This document shows positions 1-10,692 of a stretch of 64,000 nt of DNA, in pieces (position 1 is the first letter of the stretch; the number at the start of each line of letters is the position of its first letter). Below the pieces are notes generated by a model, which ran no database searches, was not told the origin of the DNA, and worked only from the letters and a program-made list of their open reading frames with translations. The stretch comes from Trachythela sp. YZ-2020 (Eukaryota > Cnidaria > Anthozoa > Malacalcyonacea > Clavulariidae): contig JADLSH010000114.1 of NCBI GenBank assembly GCA_016169945.1, forward strand, positions 1,090,001 through 1,154,000. The letters run 5' to 3'. Both the position numbers and the translations under genes were made by a program.

Positions 1-138
1 GCCAATTGGCAGAACAGCAAGCACGTCTAGACCAAAAAGCAGCTCGGTAACGGATTTTTGCTGTTCTGGCTTAAGAATGATTTCATAACCTAAACGCTCA
101 GATAATTCAGACACAGTCTGCTCCAATAATGTCTCCAT
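1..138 (-). CDS. RecQ-like DNA helicase, N-terminal fragment cut by the window edge
   Basis: The frame starts at an ATG at 138-136 (context AAAATGG) and is open for 46 codons to the left edge. The visible protein begins METLLEQTVSELSERLGYEI and continues with LKPEQQKSV and DVLAVLPIG. This matches the helicase pattern of a Q-motif-like LKPEQ followed by motif I (usually LPTG-GKS), and the frame ends just as the Walker A loop begins. RecQ-family helicases are ATP-dependent 3'-5' DNA unwinding enzymes, and short TE-associated RecQ-like copies are common in invertebrate genomes. LPIG instead of LPTG is a small deviation. The nearest upstream ATG (173-171) is out of frame, which supports the start chosen. 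Family assignment rests on one motif. Confidence 0.55.
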   Translation of the reverse strand, partial: METLLEQTVSELSERLGYEIILKPEQQKSVTELLFGLDVLAVLPIG

Positions 139-818
139 TTTGCCGGGAAAATGACGAAATACAATCCCACCATGCGGTAAGGCGCAGTTGTTTTTAACAC
201 TTTTCAAGCGTATTACCGATTTGTTGACAGATCTCACTGAGTGTTGACGCGAAAGCGCATATTAGCCAATGGGAATTTAACCGAAGGTTTTGGACACAAA
301 AGTCTCGTTTATGAATAGGATTTGGGCAGGCGTTCATTTCGCCTCTCCCTTCGCTTTTTCTCCCCCCCCTAACTTCTCACCTAGCGCGCGCTCTCAAGAA
401 AATAGAGCGCGCTCTAAACAAAACTCCCTCCCCAACATTAGAACGCCTGCCACGCAGGCTAACCTTAAGGTGGCTCGATATAGTAATCACAAAAACCTTA
501 TTCAAGAATTGCAAAAACAAAACTCCATAATATATGAACAAACCCGTGTGACCATTTATGCGCGCGGGAATAATATTAACGAAAGAACTTCCTAAATAAC
601 CTGACGTGTCAGTTGCTTGCGCCATCTCGCGTCATTGCGCGTGTTATATATGCCGATTTCATGTCAATTGCTGACGTCATTAACAGATCCCATTTTTGAA
701 AAACAATGCGCTATATATTATTATTTTATCCGGTGATCTATGTTCAAAAGTTGCATGCTGTATTGCACCGCAAAAATCTTTCATTATACTAGAAAATTCT
801 ATAATGCCAAAAAAATTT
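139..818. other. non-coding flank of the helicase fragment
   Basis: No convincing gene. It holds a C-rich tract near 360, an imperfect inverted repeat (GGCAGGCGTTC near 327 with its complement near 440), a pair of GAGCGCGCTCT-like palindromes near 395-415, and a perfect CRE-type TGACGTCA near 671. The stretch CTTAAGGTGGCTCGATATAGT near 463-483 recurs inverted near 4013-4034, so part of it is dispersed repeat. The ORFs here read through low-complexity sequence. Confidence 0.4.
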
Positions 819-980
819 TATCGAAGAAAACGACATATTTTTGCCTTTTTCAGAAAAATGGCATTACAGAATTTTTTTATATTTTGCTTTTTGTTAGTCT
901 GTCTTGCAAGTAAAATAATGCTTCTTTTCCAACTACACGAGGCGATAGGCTATTTTGGAGTGAATTTCGCACGCGTATGT

Positions 981-981
<1 letters not shown>

Positions 982-1016
<35 letters not shown>
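982..1016. repeat. (AAT)n microsatellite in unit A
   Basis: About 11-12 uninterrupted AAT triplets. An ORF through it would encode a run of asparagines, which is not evidence of a gene. Confidence 0.9.
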
Positions 1017-1018
<2 letters not shown>

Positions 1019-1580
1019 TTGGTTTAAGGTTACTCCACATGATGAAATGGCGTTTTACAAAAATGCTCACTGCGCGCTCAATGTTTACGCTTTTGCCGTC
1101 TCAGATAATCAAAGAACAAAAGTGTGTTCGCATTTTTTGACAGCTATTGTATTTGCTTTGATATAAAGCAGACAAGTTGACTCACACAAATTTTGTACAC
1201 ACGGTAGAACGGATGCCTATAACTCGAAAAGTATGGCGTTAAACGAAAAATGCGAACACAATTTGCTCCTTAACTATTGTTCTACATTGTGGCAAAGTTT
1301 GGAAGGAATCGGATAAAACGTGCACGGTGCATTTCTCTTTTTGTGAGGACAATCTGAGAATATTTCATTCTGCGTAAAAGGCCAAAAGAAATTTCGCGGG
1401 GGTTTTCCGCTCCCTGTTGTGTTTCTCCGCCCTCTGTTCTCACTTCAAACTGTAAGCCAATCAGATCGAACCTCATCAAAGTACTTTTGGCAAGGTGCTC
1501 TGGGCAAGGTGGTTCTGCGTCATTTATTGATTATCTAGTTTGTTATAAGTGCGTAACAGGCAAAACAAAAACATTAAAAT

Positions 1581-1670
1581 ATGCCGGCAAAACGCAAATG
1601 TAGGGAGAGCAAAGCGAATAAGGAGAAAGCTAAATCAGCAAAACGAAATTTAGGACATGAGAGCTATTGG
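1581..1670 (+). CDS. possible first coding exon (copy A)
   Basis: An ATG preceded by AAAAT opens a 30-codon frame, very rich in Lys and Arg (begins MPAKRKCRESKANKEK), that ends flush against GTATGT, a good splice donor. The same exon and donor lie in unit B. Basic N-termini of this kind are common in DNA-binding or TE proteins, but no downstream exon is recognised and the reading past GTATGT ends after about 20 codons. Function unknown; it could equally be chance. Confidence 0.25.
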
Positions 1671-2217
1671 GTATGTGCGTTACTTCTTATTTTGTGCTAC
1701 AAAATTTCTCACCTGCATCCCCATCCGGTATTGAGTTAACACCAATTACAGAATGTCAATTACAATTACTATTTTCGCGGCAAAATTATTCGAATTTAAA
1801 ACATTTTCAGTTATATCTCGGTCGCATTTTAATATTTTTGAAAATAATCTGTGAGGATAGAAAGATTTTCAGCCCCTCAATTCAAATATATAAAAATGTA
1901 AAAAATGATGGAATCAGTGTTTTCATCATATGGAGTAACCTTAATAAACCGTTTGGCAGTATAAACTGAATTACACGGTGTAAAATGAATAAACTGAATT
2001 ACACCTACTGCTAATACAATTAAAATACGACCTAATTAATAATATTTAAAGGTAATATCGAAGAAAACGACATATTTTTGCCTTTTTCAGAAAAATGGCA
2101 TTACAGAATTTTTTTATATTTTGCTTTTTGTTAGTCTGTCTTGCAAGTAAAATAATGCTTCTTTTCCAACTACACGAGGCGATAGGCTATTTTGGAGTGA
2201 ATTTCGTACGCGTATGT

Positions 2218-2218
<1 letters not shown>

Positions 2219-2253
<35 letters not shown>
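2219..2253. repeat. (AAT)n microsatellite in unit B
   Basis: Same tract as at 982-1016, in the second duplication unit. Confidence 0.9.
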
Positions 2254-2255
<2 letters not shown>

Positions 2256-2946
2256 TTGGTTTAAGGTTACTCCACATGATGAAATGGCGTTTTACAAAAA
2301 TGCTCACTGCGCGCTCAATTTTTACGCTTTTGCCGTCAAATTTTGTGTACGTGATGATAAATCATTGTTGTAACCAGCAATTTAACAAAAATGCTATATT
2401 TTAAAACACTGTGGTTGCTACGGGACCTCCTTCGCGTCACGAGATTTGCACGCCGCCGATTTAACCCTAGGACCTGCAAAACATCATATTTCCCATCTCA
2501 GATAATCAAAGAACAAAAGTGTGTTCGCATTTTTTGACAGCTATTGTATTTGCTTTGATATAAAGCAGACAAGTTGACTCACACAAATTTTGTACACACG
2601 GTAGAACGGATGCCTATAACTCGAAAAGTATGGCGTTAAACGAAAAATGCGAACACAATTTGCTCCTTAACTATTGTTCTACATTGTGGCAAAGTTTGGA
2701 AGGAATCGGATAAAACGTGCACGGTGCATTTCTCTTTTTGTGAGGACAATCTGAGAATATTTCATTCTGTGTAAAAGGCCAAAAGAAATTTCGCGGGGGT
2801 TTTCCGCTCCCTGTTGTGTTTCTCCGCCCTCTGTTCTCACATCAAAGTACTTTTGGCAAGGTGCTCTGGGCAAGGTGGTTCTGCGTCATTTATTGATTAT
2901 CTAGTTTGTTATAAGTGCGTAACAGGCAAAACAAAAACATTAAAAT

Positions 2947-3036
2947 ATGCCGGCAAAACGCAAATGTAGGGAGAGCAAAGCGAATAAGGAGAAAGCTAAA
3001 TCAGCAAAACGAAATTTAGGACATGAGAGCTATTGG
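2947..3036 (+). CDS. possible first coding exon (copy B)
   Basis: Exact equivalent of 1581-1670 in the second unit: 30 basic codons from ATG to a GTATGT donor. Conservation of frame and donor is explained by the duplication alone and is not independent support. Confidence 0.25.
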
Positions 3037-3506
3037 GTATGTGCGTTACTTCTTATTTTGTGCTACAAAATTTCTCACCTGCATCCCCATCCGGTATTGA
3101 GTTAACACCAATTACAGAATGTCAATTACAATTACTATTTTCGCGGCAAAATTATTCGAATTTAAAACATTTTCAGTTATATCTCGGTCGCATTTTAATA
3201 TTTTTGAAAATAATCTGTGAGGATCGAAAGATTTTCAGCCCCTCAATTCAAATATATAAAAATGTAAAAAATGATGGAATCAGTGTTTTCATCATATGGA
3301 GTAACCTTAATAAACCGTTTGGCAGTATAAACTGAATTACACGGTGTAAAAATATTAACTTACTGCTAATACAATTAAAATATGACCTAATTAATAATAT
3401 TTAAAGGTAATAAAGTTTTTACAACGTTCAGTGTTTGCATAAATCCTAGGAACGTGATCAGATCTTAAATTATAATTATGTTCACTATCAATATTAACTT
3501 TTAGGT

Positions 3507-3860
3507 TTAGAATTGCTTCAAGCGGGTTATTGAAAGTTTGTGATCTTTTTTATTAACAAATTTACCACAATAATTCGTTCTTCTTATATGCAAATGTTCT
3601 AAGCCTGACATCTTCAATGTGTCTTCATACGACAAAAAGGGATATATTATCCGTAAGGCTCTTTTCTGAATTGACTCCACCAAGTTAGAAAGACCAACTG
3701 TCAAATTTGACCAGACCGGTGATGCATATTCTACACTACTGGATCTAATAAACGTATACACGGACAAGGTCCTGCTGATTAATACCAGCTCTCTTTAATT
3801 TCCTTAATGCGTATAACCTAGAATTTGCCTTCTTAAGTACATTATCGACATGTGAACTCC
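3507..3860 (-). pseudogene. non-LTR reverse transcriptase, C-terminal scrap
   Basis: On the minus strand the frame from about 3767 to 3507 reads VEYASPVWSNL and QKRALRIIYP, the pattern of the region after the RT fingers and palm in CR1/Jockey-type elements (EYA-PVWH, LQKRALRII). The preceding 90 bp encodes the matching upstream residues in another frame, so one frameshift lies near 3765. No RT catalytic motif, endonuclease or tail remains. It is a fragment of a dead retrotransposon. Confidence 0.65.
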
Positions 3861-3869
3861 AATATTGCC

Positions 3870-5580
3870 ATAGTAACGAACTATGTGTTACTAAAAATAA
3901 CATACTTTGAAAGTAGAAAGATCAAATGTAGGAAAACCCCGATACCTGGTGAATAAAACCTAAAAATACGGAGTTTAAAAATTTCAAAGTGCTGAACACC
4001 TGAATTTTTGAAAACTATATCGAGCCACCTTAAGTAAATTTTGCGCGTTGTGTAGTTTGAAGAACAAAGCTTCAAAAATAAAACATTTTACGTCCAACTT
4101 GTTATTTCTCTCCTGGATTAGACATCGGTAGCCTCGGGATCACAAAACATACCTCGATACAAATAACTGAAAAAAGTGCATGCTATAAATATAAAACTTA
4201 AAGTAGGTATTTCGGATAAAACTAACCATACAGTCCACGCAATACATCCAACTCTCTTTCGGACCATCCAGAATCAGACGATTTTCTAACTGAGTCCAGT
4301 TCATAACTGAAGATAAACACAAGTCCAATGGAGATCTAAAAGGAAAGAATATAATGGATACTCGATGTTTAATGCTTACCTTATTTATGTTACTTGCATG
4401 TGTGTAAATTCGCGTGGTACGAATTTTTGCTCAGCCATAAATTTACGCTATTTAATTTCGCTCACCCTAAATCCGATATTTCAATAAAAAATAGAACTAA
4501 AATGAAGGCAAGGTGCTAGCCAAAATTTTGAAGCTAAAAATCCCAGAAGAATGGTTAGCAGTTTCATAATGTAGGTTTAACAACGAGGTTGCTCTAAAAT
4601 TAGTATTTTGTGTCAAGGTGGCGAACGTTTATTTTTCGCGCAAGTTACAGGGAATTTCACGAAACTTGAGCTAGATTTATTCTGTGAAATGTCAACCATT
4701 CTTTCGCAAGGTTCTTTATATTATTGGTCTTCCAGAGAGCGAAACAATCTAGTCTCGAGTTTTAAGCGAGACAAAACGCGCTCGCGCCAGTCCTAATGTG
4801 CATCACACGTAACACGGTCATTTATATGCGCGTTTCCCGCTTTACTGCGCCCTGGTACAACTGTCCATATTTTTAATTCTATAATATATTTCAAAATAAC
4901 ATTTTCTATTCAAATGGATGACTCACAATGTAAAGAAAAATGCAGCAGATCATCATCACAGAGAGAGTTTGAGTTGAAAACTTAAAATCTAAAAAAAGTT
5001 GAAAGAAAATACGGACCTTATTTGTGATTTGAAAACTCATTAGAAGCTATCCTAATCTAACGACGTTTGAGGGTACAGTGAACTTAGTATATGAACGTTT
5101 CACTTCTACGACCCAAAGTTCCTGCAGTTTACAGTTCACTGATAGAAACAATTTCGCCTCAGTCACTTGTGAGGCTTTCACTTAAGGCCTGATCCTTATT
5201 AAACCACCGCAGCAACTTGATATTTCTAGTTCTCGATCTGTGACACTTACTTTTGTCGGGATTGTAAATTTTCCTCAAGTAAAACTCAATTCTTGAATAT
5301 TGGCGGGGAGGTCTACAAATGAGGCGAAATATTTTATAAGCAGCAGTCAGATTTTAATCACTCTATTGACGTCCAAGAACCTATCCATTGTCCTTTACCG
5401 TGCAGTAGACAATTTCAGGAAATACTCCGAATATTATAACATCTTGTAAACCCAAGATATAAGTTATTGAAAACAAGACAAAATTTAAGGTGATATTTCG
5501 ACTCTAGTTCAAAGTCATGCTCAAACCTGCCTCCTTGCATGGGTTTACAAAATGGAAATTAAAGTGAATGGGTTGAAAAT
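3870..5580. other. AT-rich non-coding stretch
   Basis: No gene recognised on either strand; open frames are short, lack motifs and overlap. The inverted partner of the 463-483 repeat lies near 4013-4034. Confidence 0.4.
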
Positions 5581-5581
5581 A

Positions 5582-5882
5582 TAAACTACAAGTTGTTGTT
5601 TTTTCTTCTTTTTTTTCTGCATCTCAGTCGATTGAAATTAAGGTAGAAGGTGCTGGATATTTCGAGTGAAATAATATATATGGTCAGAGCGCTGCACCAG
5701 AATCGCAGGGCCGTAGGTTCGATTCCTGTCGGAGGACTTAGAGTTGCATTTTTCGCAGCCGTTCCCGTTCAGGTCTAACTAGTATTGTATATATTATTTT
5801 ACTCGAAATATCCACCACCTAAACCTTCTACCTTAATTTCACTGAATCGAGTGAGATGCAGAAAAAAGCAACTTGTAGTTTA
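5582..5882. mobile_element. fold-back element with a tRNA-derived SINE core
   Basis: Two arms of about 100 bp (5582-5680 and 5785-5882) are inverted complements with small indels: both start TAAACTACAAGTTG and include CTGCATCTCA, AAATTAAGGTAGAAGG and GGATATTTCGAG. Between them lies a tRNA-like sequence with Pol III promoter boxes. This is a MITE-like body enclosing a SINE head. A second, less complete copy lies at about 6780-7010. Confidence 0.75.
5681..5785 (+). repeat. tRNA-derived SINE head with box A and box B
   Basis: TGGTCAGAGCG resembles a box A, and GGTTCGATTCC (5716-5726) matches the box B consensus exactly. Spacing and the T-arm-like GTAGG/CCTGT fit a tRNA-derived Pol III promoter. 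The acceptor stem is missing, so it is not a tRNA gene. The downstream GGACTTAGAGTTGCATTTTT is shared with the second copy. Confidence 0.7.
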
Positions 5883-5924
5883 CCTTATCACAACCCGCAG
5901 TACCCGCATCTATATATATATTTA

Positions 5925-6453
5925 AGAAATAGAAAACATTTTCCGTGTTTCTATGCACTTTTAAAAACACGCGTGGGAGTACGATAAATAATCAGTGGGA
6001 AAACGAGCCCGTAGGGCGAGTTTTTTCAAGTTATTTCGAGTTCTCCCAAACTCCAAAAAGTGTTTCTATAAGTGTATAGAAAGTTGGCGTCGTGGGTCCC
6101 ATGTTTTAGGGGGGCCAAGCGCAACATTTTCCGACAATATTCGAAAAAACATTATTGCTTTTGTTGTCGACGGGGTGGGGGGGGGAGGCTGTTACAAAAA
6201 ATTTTCCCGGAGTGTACTTTTTAAACAGTCAATTTACGGCAATCTATCCTATATTCTGAAAACGTTAACTGAGTCTCATTTCCGATTTTCGCATTCGTAT
6301 ATGCAGGTATGCTTCTCCATGAAGATTCCGACAACATAACAAATGTCCAATTTTCCGACGGGTCTCACGATAGGGTGGGTCATGGCCCCCCTGACCCCCC
6401 GGCCACGGCGCCACTGATAGAAACACAGGAAAAAATGTTTTCTATTTCTTTTA
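5925..6453. mobile_element. MITE with AAGAAATAGAAAACATTT ends, interrupted by a hAT-like MITE
   Basis: The left end reads AAGAAATAGAAAACATTTT followed by CCGTGTTTCTATGCAC. The inverted counterpart is split in two, 6052-6083 and 6416-6453, because another element (6084-6415) sits inside the right arm. A related arm occurs near 6655-6700. No coding capacity. Confidence 0.6.
6084..6415. mobile_element. nested hAT-like MITE
   Basis: Left end TTGGCGTCGTGGGTCCC and right end CCACGGCGCCACTG are imperfect inverted repeats of the CAGTGGCG type used by hAT transposons. Flanks ATAGAAAG (6076-6083) and ATAGAAAC (6416-6423) match at 7 of 8 positions, as expected for an 8 bp hAT duplication. The same family recurs at 40424-40877, sharing the ends and the inner ATTTTCCGACGGGTCTCA-like segment. 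No transposase. Confidence 0.65.
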
Positions 6454-6779
6454 TAATATAACTCAAAAGACATTTTTTAAACTCGATTAATTTACAAATT
6501 CTCATTACGTACGCATGCTCGTCAATTTCGCTGCAAGAAAACAACTCTGTTTGAAAATTAACAGTCAAAAATGTGTAAAAGCATTAAAATTGTTTTAAAT
6601 AGTATTCAAAGTTTTATAATTCACATTAAATTTGTTTTTTATGATTTTAAATTTTGGCGGGAAAATTTCCGTGTTTCTATACAGTTACAGAAACACGCTT
6701 CTCGACCAATCAGCACGCGCGTACTATAAATGTTATATTATAAATATATATACATATACATGAACTTGCGGTTAACGTT

Positions 6780-7010
6780 TGGCAACTGGACTCTGCAGCT
6801 CGGTGGTCAGAGCACTGCACCTGAATCGCAGGGCCGCAGGTTCGACTCCTGTCGGAGGACTTAGAGTTGCATTTTTCGCAGCCGTTCAGGACTTAGGACT
6901 TAGAGTTGCATTTTTCGCAGCTGTATCCGTTCAGGTCTAAAATATTGTATATATTATTTCACTCGAAATATCCACCAACTAAACCTTCTACCTGGTTGAA
7001 TATATAACCT
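6780..7010 (+). repeat. second copy of the tRNA-derived SINE with one MITE arm
   Basis: It has GCTC-GGTGGTCA-GAGC as a D-arm-like hairpin, an anticodon-arm-like CTGCA/CGCAG, and a perfect box B GGTTCGACTCC (6839-6849). The 3' body has a partial internal duplication of GGACTTAGAGTTGCATTTTT (two copies within about 50 bp). It ends in the same right arm as the fold-back (CACTCGAAATATCCACCA, CTTCTACCT) but has no left arm. Confidence 0.65.
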
Positions 7011-7536
7011 GTTTTAAATATGAAACAGAACAACTCTTTAGAGACTGTCAATTCGCCAAGCCGATGAATAGTGTGTAAGTCTAGTTTAATTTGTAGTCTA
7101 GCTTGATGGTTTAAAAATGATTTCATCTTGTGGTGAAACTGTGTTATTCTCTTATTTTTACTAATATTTTTGGCCAAAGAAGCAACTTAAGATTGTGCCA
7201 TTTACGTGCGAAATAGATGACGTCATTCGACTCGTTTTAAAAATCAGAATCGAGATTCAGGGCCGATTGTGACTCGGAACAATATCGGTAATTAAGTTGC
7301 ATACGCTAGCACGCAATCACTAGGATGCACCAATCACCGCACATGAAACACCATGCACACGTGATCTTATGTTTACCTTCCTATAGGCATTTTATTACAC
7401 ATACTCCTACCTTGGTTTTAGAAGGTCCTTCAAGTAATCTCTCAACCAAGGTCTGACCACTTGTGGAGAAGTATTTTCATCCTAAATGGACAGGAGTTAA
7501 GTAATAATAGCAGCCTGAGCGGGTATACAGTATTAT
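7011..7536. other. non-coding spacer
   Basis: No gene or clear repeat recognised. Open frames overlap each other on both strands and carry no motif. Confidence 0.4.
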
Positions 7537-7712
7537 CCCCGAGCCGGCGCGAAGCGCCGTGCCAGGGTACTAATTCCGCTCGGATATTTACGCCCGGGTA
7601 TGTGAAAACATTGTGGAATGCAAAGTCGTCCGCCATTTTTTTTGTCATGGACGGGACGGGACTCGACCTTTTTGTAAGTTATGCGCATGCGCAAGTTCAA
7701 GCCGAGAGAAAA
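7537..7712. repeat. R1: left copy of a direct repeat flanking the 10 kb insertion
   Basis: It begins CCCCGAGCCGGCGCGAAGCG and ends AAGTTCAAGCCGAGAGAA. A diverged direct copy (R2) lies at 18572-18748. Conserved inner parts include ATGTGAAAACATTGTGGAAT and TTATGCGCATGCGC. R1 belongs with D1 (17867-18500) as the first unit of a tandem pair; the inverted transposon dimer now separates them. Confidence 0.75.
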
Positions 7713-7858
7713 CTGGTAACTAGCAACATCATGATTGGCTAAGACAACGATTTTGTTTTTATTTGTATACGTCAGAAAAATAACTGCCATCCTGGCATTC
7801 TATTTTTGGCATTGATATGAAAACTTTTTTCAATTCGGGACATATTAATTCAGACAAA

Positions 7859-8038
7859 TAGTAGGGTCAAAGCCTTACGTCCCGTGACCAACCTTCGGCT
7901 AGTAAAGTTTTATGATTTATTTTCATTATTTAGGGTATTTATGACAAAATAAGCTTCCATGCCGGTCTTCAAAATCTGGGCAACAATCTGCAGAGCGAAA
8001 AATTAAAAAATGGGGACCGGCGGCCATTTTGAATAAAT
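7859..8038 (+). repeat. 5' TIR of copy 1
   Basis: Starts TAGTAGGGTCAAAGCC. Its inverted complement occurs at 13123-13302 and 17665-17844. Terminal consensus is TAGTAGGGTCAAAG(C/T)C. Confidence 0.85.
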
Positions 8039-8353
8039 AATGTTTTTAGTAAATGGTATCGGTCTTGTCAAAAATACTTATTTGTGCGCTTTGCAAAATA
8101 ATTTCGTCATAAAACAAACATTAGGAGCCTATTTAATAAAAACCCCGAAGTAAATAGCCAAATTTCGCCAAGAAAACGTGTTTCATTTTTAACCTAACTA
8201 TATTTATATTACATGACGTACATACCATATTAATTGAGGAAGCCATATTAATTTTGCATGTTTATGGAAATATGACGGGATAATATGCAAATTTAACATG
8301 TAATGTGTTGTTTCCATCTGTTTTCTTTATGTTTTTCTTGAAAACTGTAAAAT

Positions 8354-9950
8354 ATGACTTCTAAAACACAGTTTTCTTGTCTTCTTCAATGCCAAAAACC
8401 GTGTGATGCATCAAATGCAATAGACAACTTAGGTAAAAAAGCATGGGAAAAACTCAAACTTAAAGCCTTTAACTGGAAAGGTCTTGATATGTTCGGAAAT
8501 ATGTATGACACTGTGAATTGGCAACAGGGGCCCAGTGGTAAACATGTGCATGGTAATTGTCGTTTTGACATATCTAGCTCAGATAAATTGAATAGAGCAA
8601 AGATCAGGCAACAAAAACGTGAAAGAGACTCAGCTTCTCATGAATGCCCAGATGATCACGACTTGGCAGGACCTGCACCAAAATGTCTCCGATCGAGCGT
8701 GGGTATCGTACATGACAAAAATCTCTGTGTGTGGTGTATGAAACCTGAAGACACCAAGCATCCTGAGCGCACGGGAAAATGGCTTCTTATTTCGTACATA
8801 CCGGCCTGGAATGTCTTTAAAAGCCACACCGTAGTTCTTCCGGATGATGCCATGAGAGACAGGATCAACCGCCTTATCGATTCAATAACTGACAACTTTT
8901 CAACTGAGATAAGATACCATCATAAGTGTTGGCTTAAGTACATTGGCGCCTATCAAAAGATTCCTGTTGAACAACAGCATAATCTCGTAAACGATGTGAC
9001 ATTTCGTGAGGCACAGACTATGTTTATAGATCATGCTCGTAGGGTTATTTTTGAGGACCATGAGATAAGGACCCTGCAAGGGCTGCTACATGATTATAAA
9101 ACCATTGTGGGTACTTATGGCTTCCCAACAACCGGGGTGAAATCGAGCTACATGAAGGAGATATTATTACGGAATTTGGAGTGGAATAGGCTTCCATGTA
9201 CGTGCTCAGAAGAATCAAAGCGAGGTTGTCTACGATACGGCAGGTGGCGCTTCATACATTGAGTCCACTATCTGCTCACTTGGAATAAGCAATGAACAAC
9301 TAGTAGAGAACGTGGCTAGCAGACTGAGGAAGGAAGTCAAACAAACAACAACAATTCCCTGGCCACCACAAGTTGTTGAGCTCGAGCAGGAGGAAAATCT
9401 CCCACCTCTTCTTGTTCAACTTATCTCATCACTCAAAAAACCTGGTCAGGTTGAGCAAGATGCCAAAGTCCGAGCTCTAGCTTCAATGATCACCTACTAT
9501 GTCACTGGGAGTCCAACAACTACTGCAGTAAACCTGAGTATGAATTTGCACGGTCTTACTCGTAGTAAGGAATTAGTTGACACATTCCACAAATGTGGTG
9601 TTGGCATTAATTACTCGTCAGTTCTTCTGTTGCGTGACGCATCGGCGGTGCATGACATCCAGCTCTGCAGTGAGTGCCCCAACGAGATTGCGGAAAACAC
9701 ACCTGGAGTCATAGTCGTCGACAATGATGATTTTCAAAATGACACATTGACTGGTGGTGATACATCACATCGTACTAACGTAATGTATGTTCAGCCGGTC
9801 TCTCTTGAACATCCTGATATTCAGTCTGGTGAACGTGTCAAAAATGCTAAAACCCTTTCGTCACGCCTAAAGAATATCGCAACGGGCGTGAACACACACG
9901 ATCGTTACGTTACCTACAAGCGAGGAGAGCCGACAGTCGGTACGTGTTAG
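8354..9950 (+). pseudogene. uncharacterised transposon protein, N-terminal part (copy 1, frameshifted)
   Basis: The ATG at 8354 opens 302 codons (to 9262); the frame resumes at 9312-9950. Copy 2 keeps this region as one 532-codon frame. Alignment shows why: copy 1 lacks two single G bases in short GGG runs near 9172 and 9183. The protein has a Cys/His-rich start (CLLQCQKPCDASN, then HVHGNCRFDIS, CVWCMKPEDTKHP, HHKCWLKYIG), which suggests an N-terminal zinc-binding module. Later parts (SMITYYVTG, LHGLTRSKELVD, DNDDFQNDTLTGG) are typical of a widespread but functionally unassigned invertebrate TE family. Probably a DNA-binding part of the transposition protein; this is inference. Confidence 0.65.
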
Positions 9951-10692
9951 AGTAGAGCCTAAAGTTGGGAGTACAGTTCCTCAAAGAAAACGGTGTGTTA
10001 TTCACACACTCGTCCGTGCTAATGCTGCTGGTGAGCGGCCTCCTACTGTTGATCAAATGGTACCTGGTTTTGCTGGTTTCCAAGCATTGATCTCAACCTC
10101 CGTAGAAAAGAGAAAACCTTACTACTTCATGACATACCCAGATCCTCCGAAAAAGGCGGTTCCCAACGATGTTCTGGTAAAGGCTAATAAAGCAATTCAA
10201 AGAAAGAACATGCCATTTGCTGTAGTCGTTGGAGATCAACCGGTGTACACACTGCTCGTTGAGATCAAGAGTGAACATCCAGAGAAATTCGAGAAAATCA
10301 TTCCATTCCTTGGTCCCTTCCATATTCAAGGTTCTATGATCTATGCTATATATAAGCGTCATAAAGGAAGTGAGATAGCCGATGTTTTAGTTGCTGCTGG
10401 TGTCATTGCTGAAGGTTCTGTTGATCAAGCTTTGAGAGGGAAGCATTATAAGCGAGCTCTGCGTTGCCTAATGCTAATGTACGAGTAATTTATGCATCTC
10501 CTTCTAAATCAGTTCCACGAGGAATCGCAGCTTGAGGCTTCCACGATGACTCGACTTGCTATACTCCGTGATCCAAAGGCAAACTCTCAGGACTCCTTCG
10601 CTACTGCTCAAAAGGAACTTGAGAATGATCCAACCGTAGATACTCTTATAAACAACATGTTTGATAAGATTGAGAAGACAGACCTGGCTTGA
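9951..10692 (+). pseudogene. uncharacterised transposon protein, middle part (copy 1)
   Basis: After the frame of the N-terminal part ends at 9950, the protein-like sequence continues directly in the +1 frame (ORF from 10057, open back to about 9949), through VVVGDQPVYTLLVEIK and FHIQGSMIYAIYKRHKG to MLMYE. An in-frame TAA (10486-10488) interrupts it, and the same frame resumes from 10492 to 10692. Another frame change near 10690 leads into the C-terminal ORF. All three lesions are shared with copy 2, so they predate the duplication, unless one is a programmed shift. The Asp in GDQP is a candidate catalytic residue only by analogy. Confidence 0.6.

Larger units (their letters stand above)
819..2055. 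repeat. tandem duplication, unit A (about 1.24 kb)
   Basis: This segment is followed directly by a second copy (2056-3412). Both begin ATCGAAGAAAACGACATATT and end in the same AATATTTAAAGGTAAT, which fixes the junction near 2055. Copies differ by scattered substitutions. Unit A alone has about 33 bp near 1443-1475; unit B alone has about 160 bp near 2337-2494. Both contain an (AAT)n tract and a short exon-like ATG frame. High similarity implies recent duplication. Confidence 0.85.
2056..3412. repeat. tandem duplication, unit B (about 1.36 kb)
   Basis: Second copy of the 819-2055 unit in direct orientation. Relative to unit A it carries an extra segment of about 160 bp near 2337-2494 and lacks about 33 bp near 2840. 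Its right end reads GGTAAT followed by non-duplicated sequence at about 3413. Confidence 0.85.

Noticed and set aside
696..1166. 156-codon ORF with a run of asparagines
   Set aside because: It reads through the (AAT)n microsatellite; its counterpart in the second duplication unit diverges after the tract, and there is no motif.
1282..1479. 65-codon minus-strand ORF conserved in both duplication units
   Set aside because: Conservation follows from the recent duplication; an indel removes its N-terminus in unit B and no motif is seen.
5700..5760. tRNA gene
   Set aside because: Box A and box B are present, but no acceptor stem pairs and the sequence continues as a repeated SINE body.
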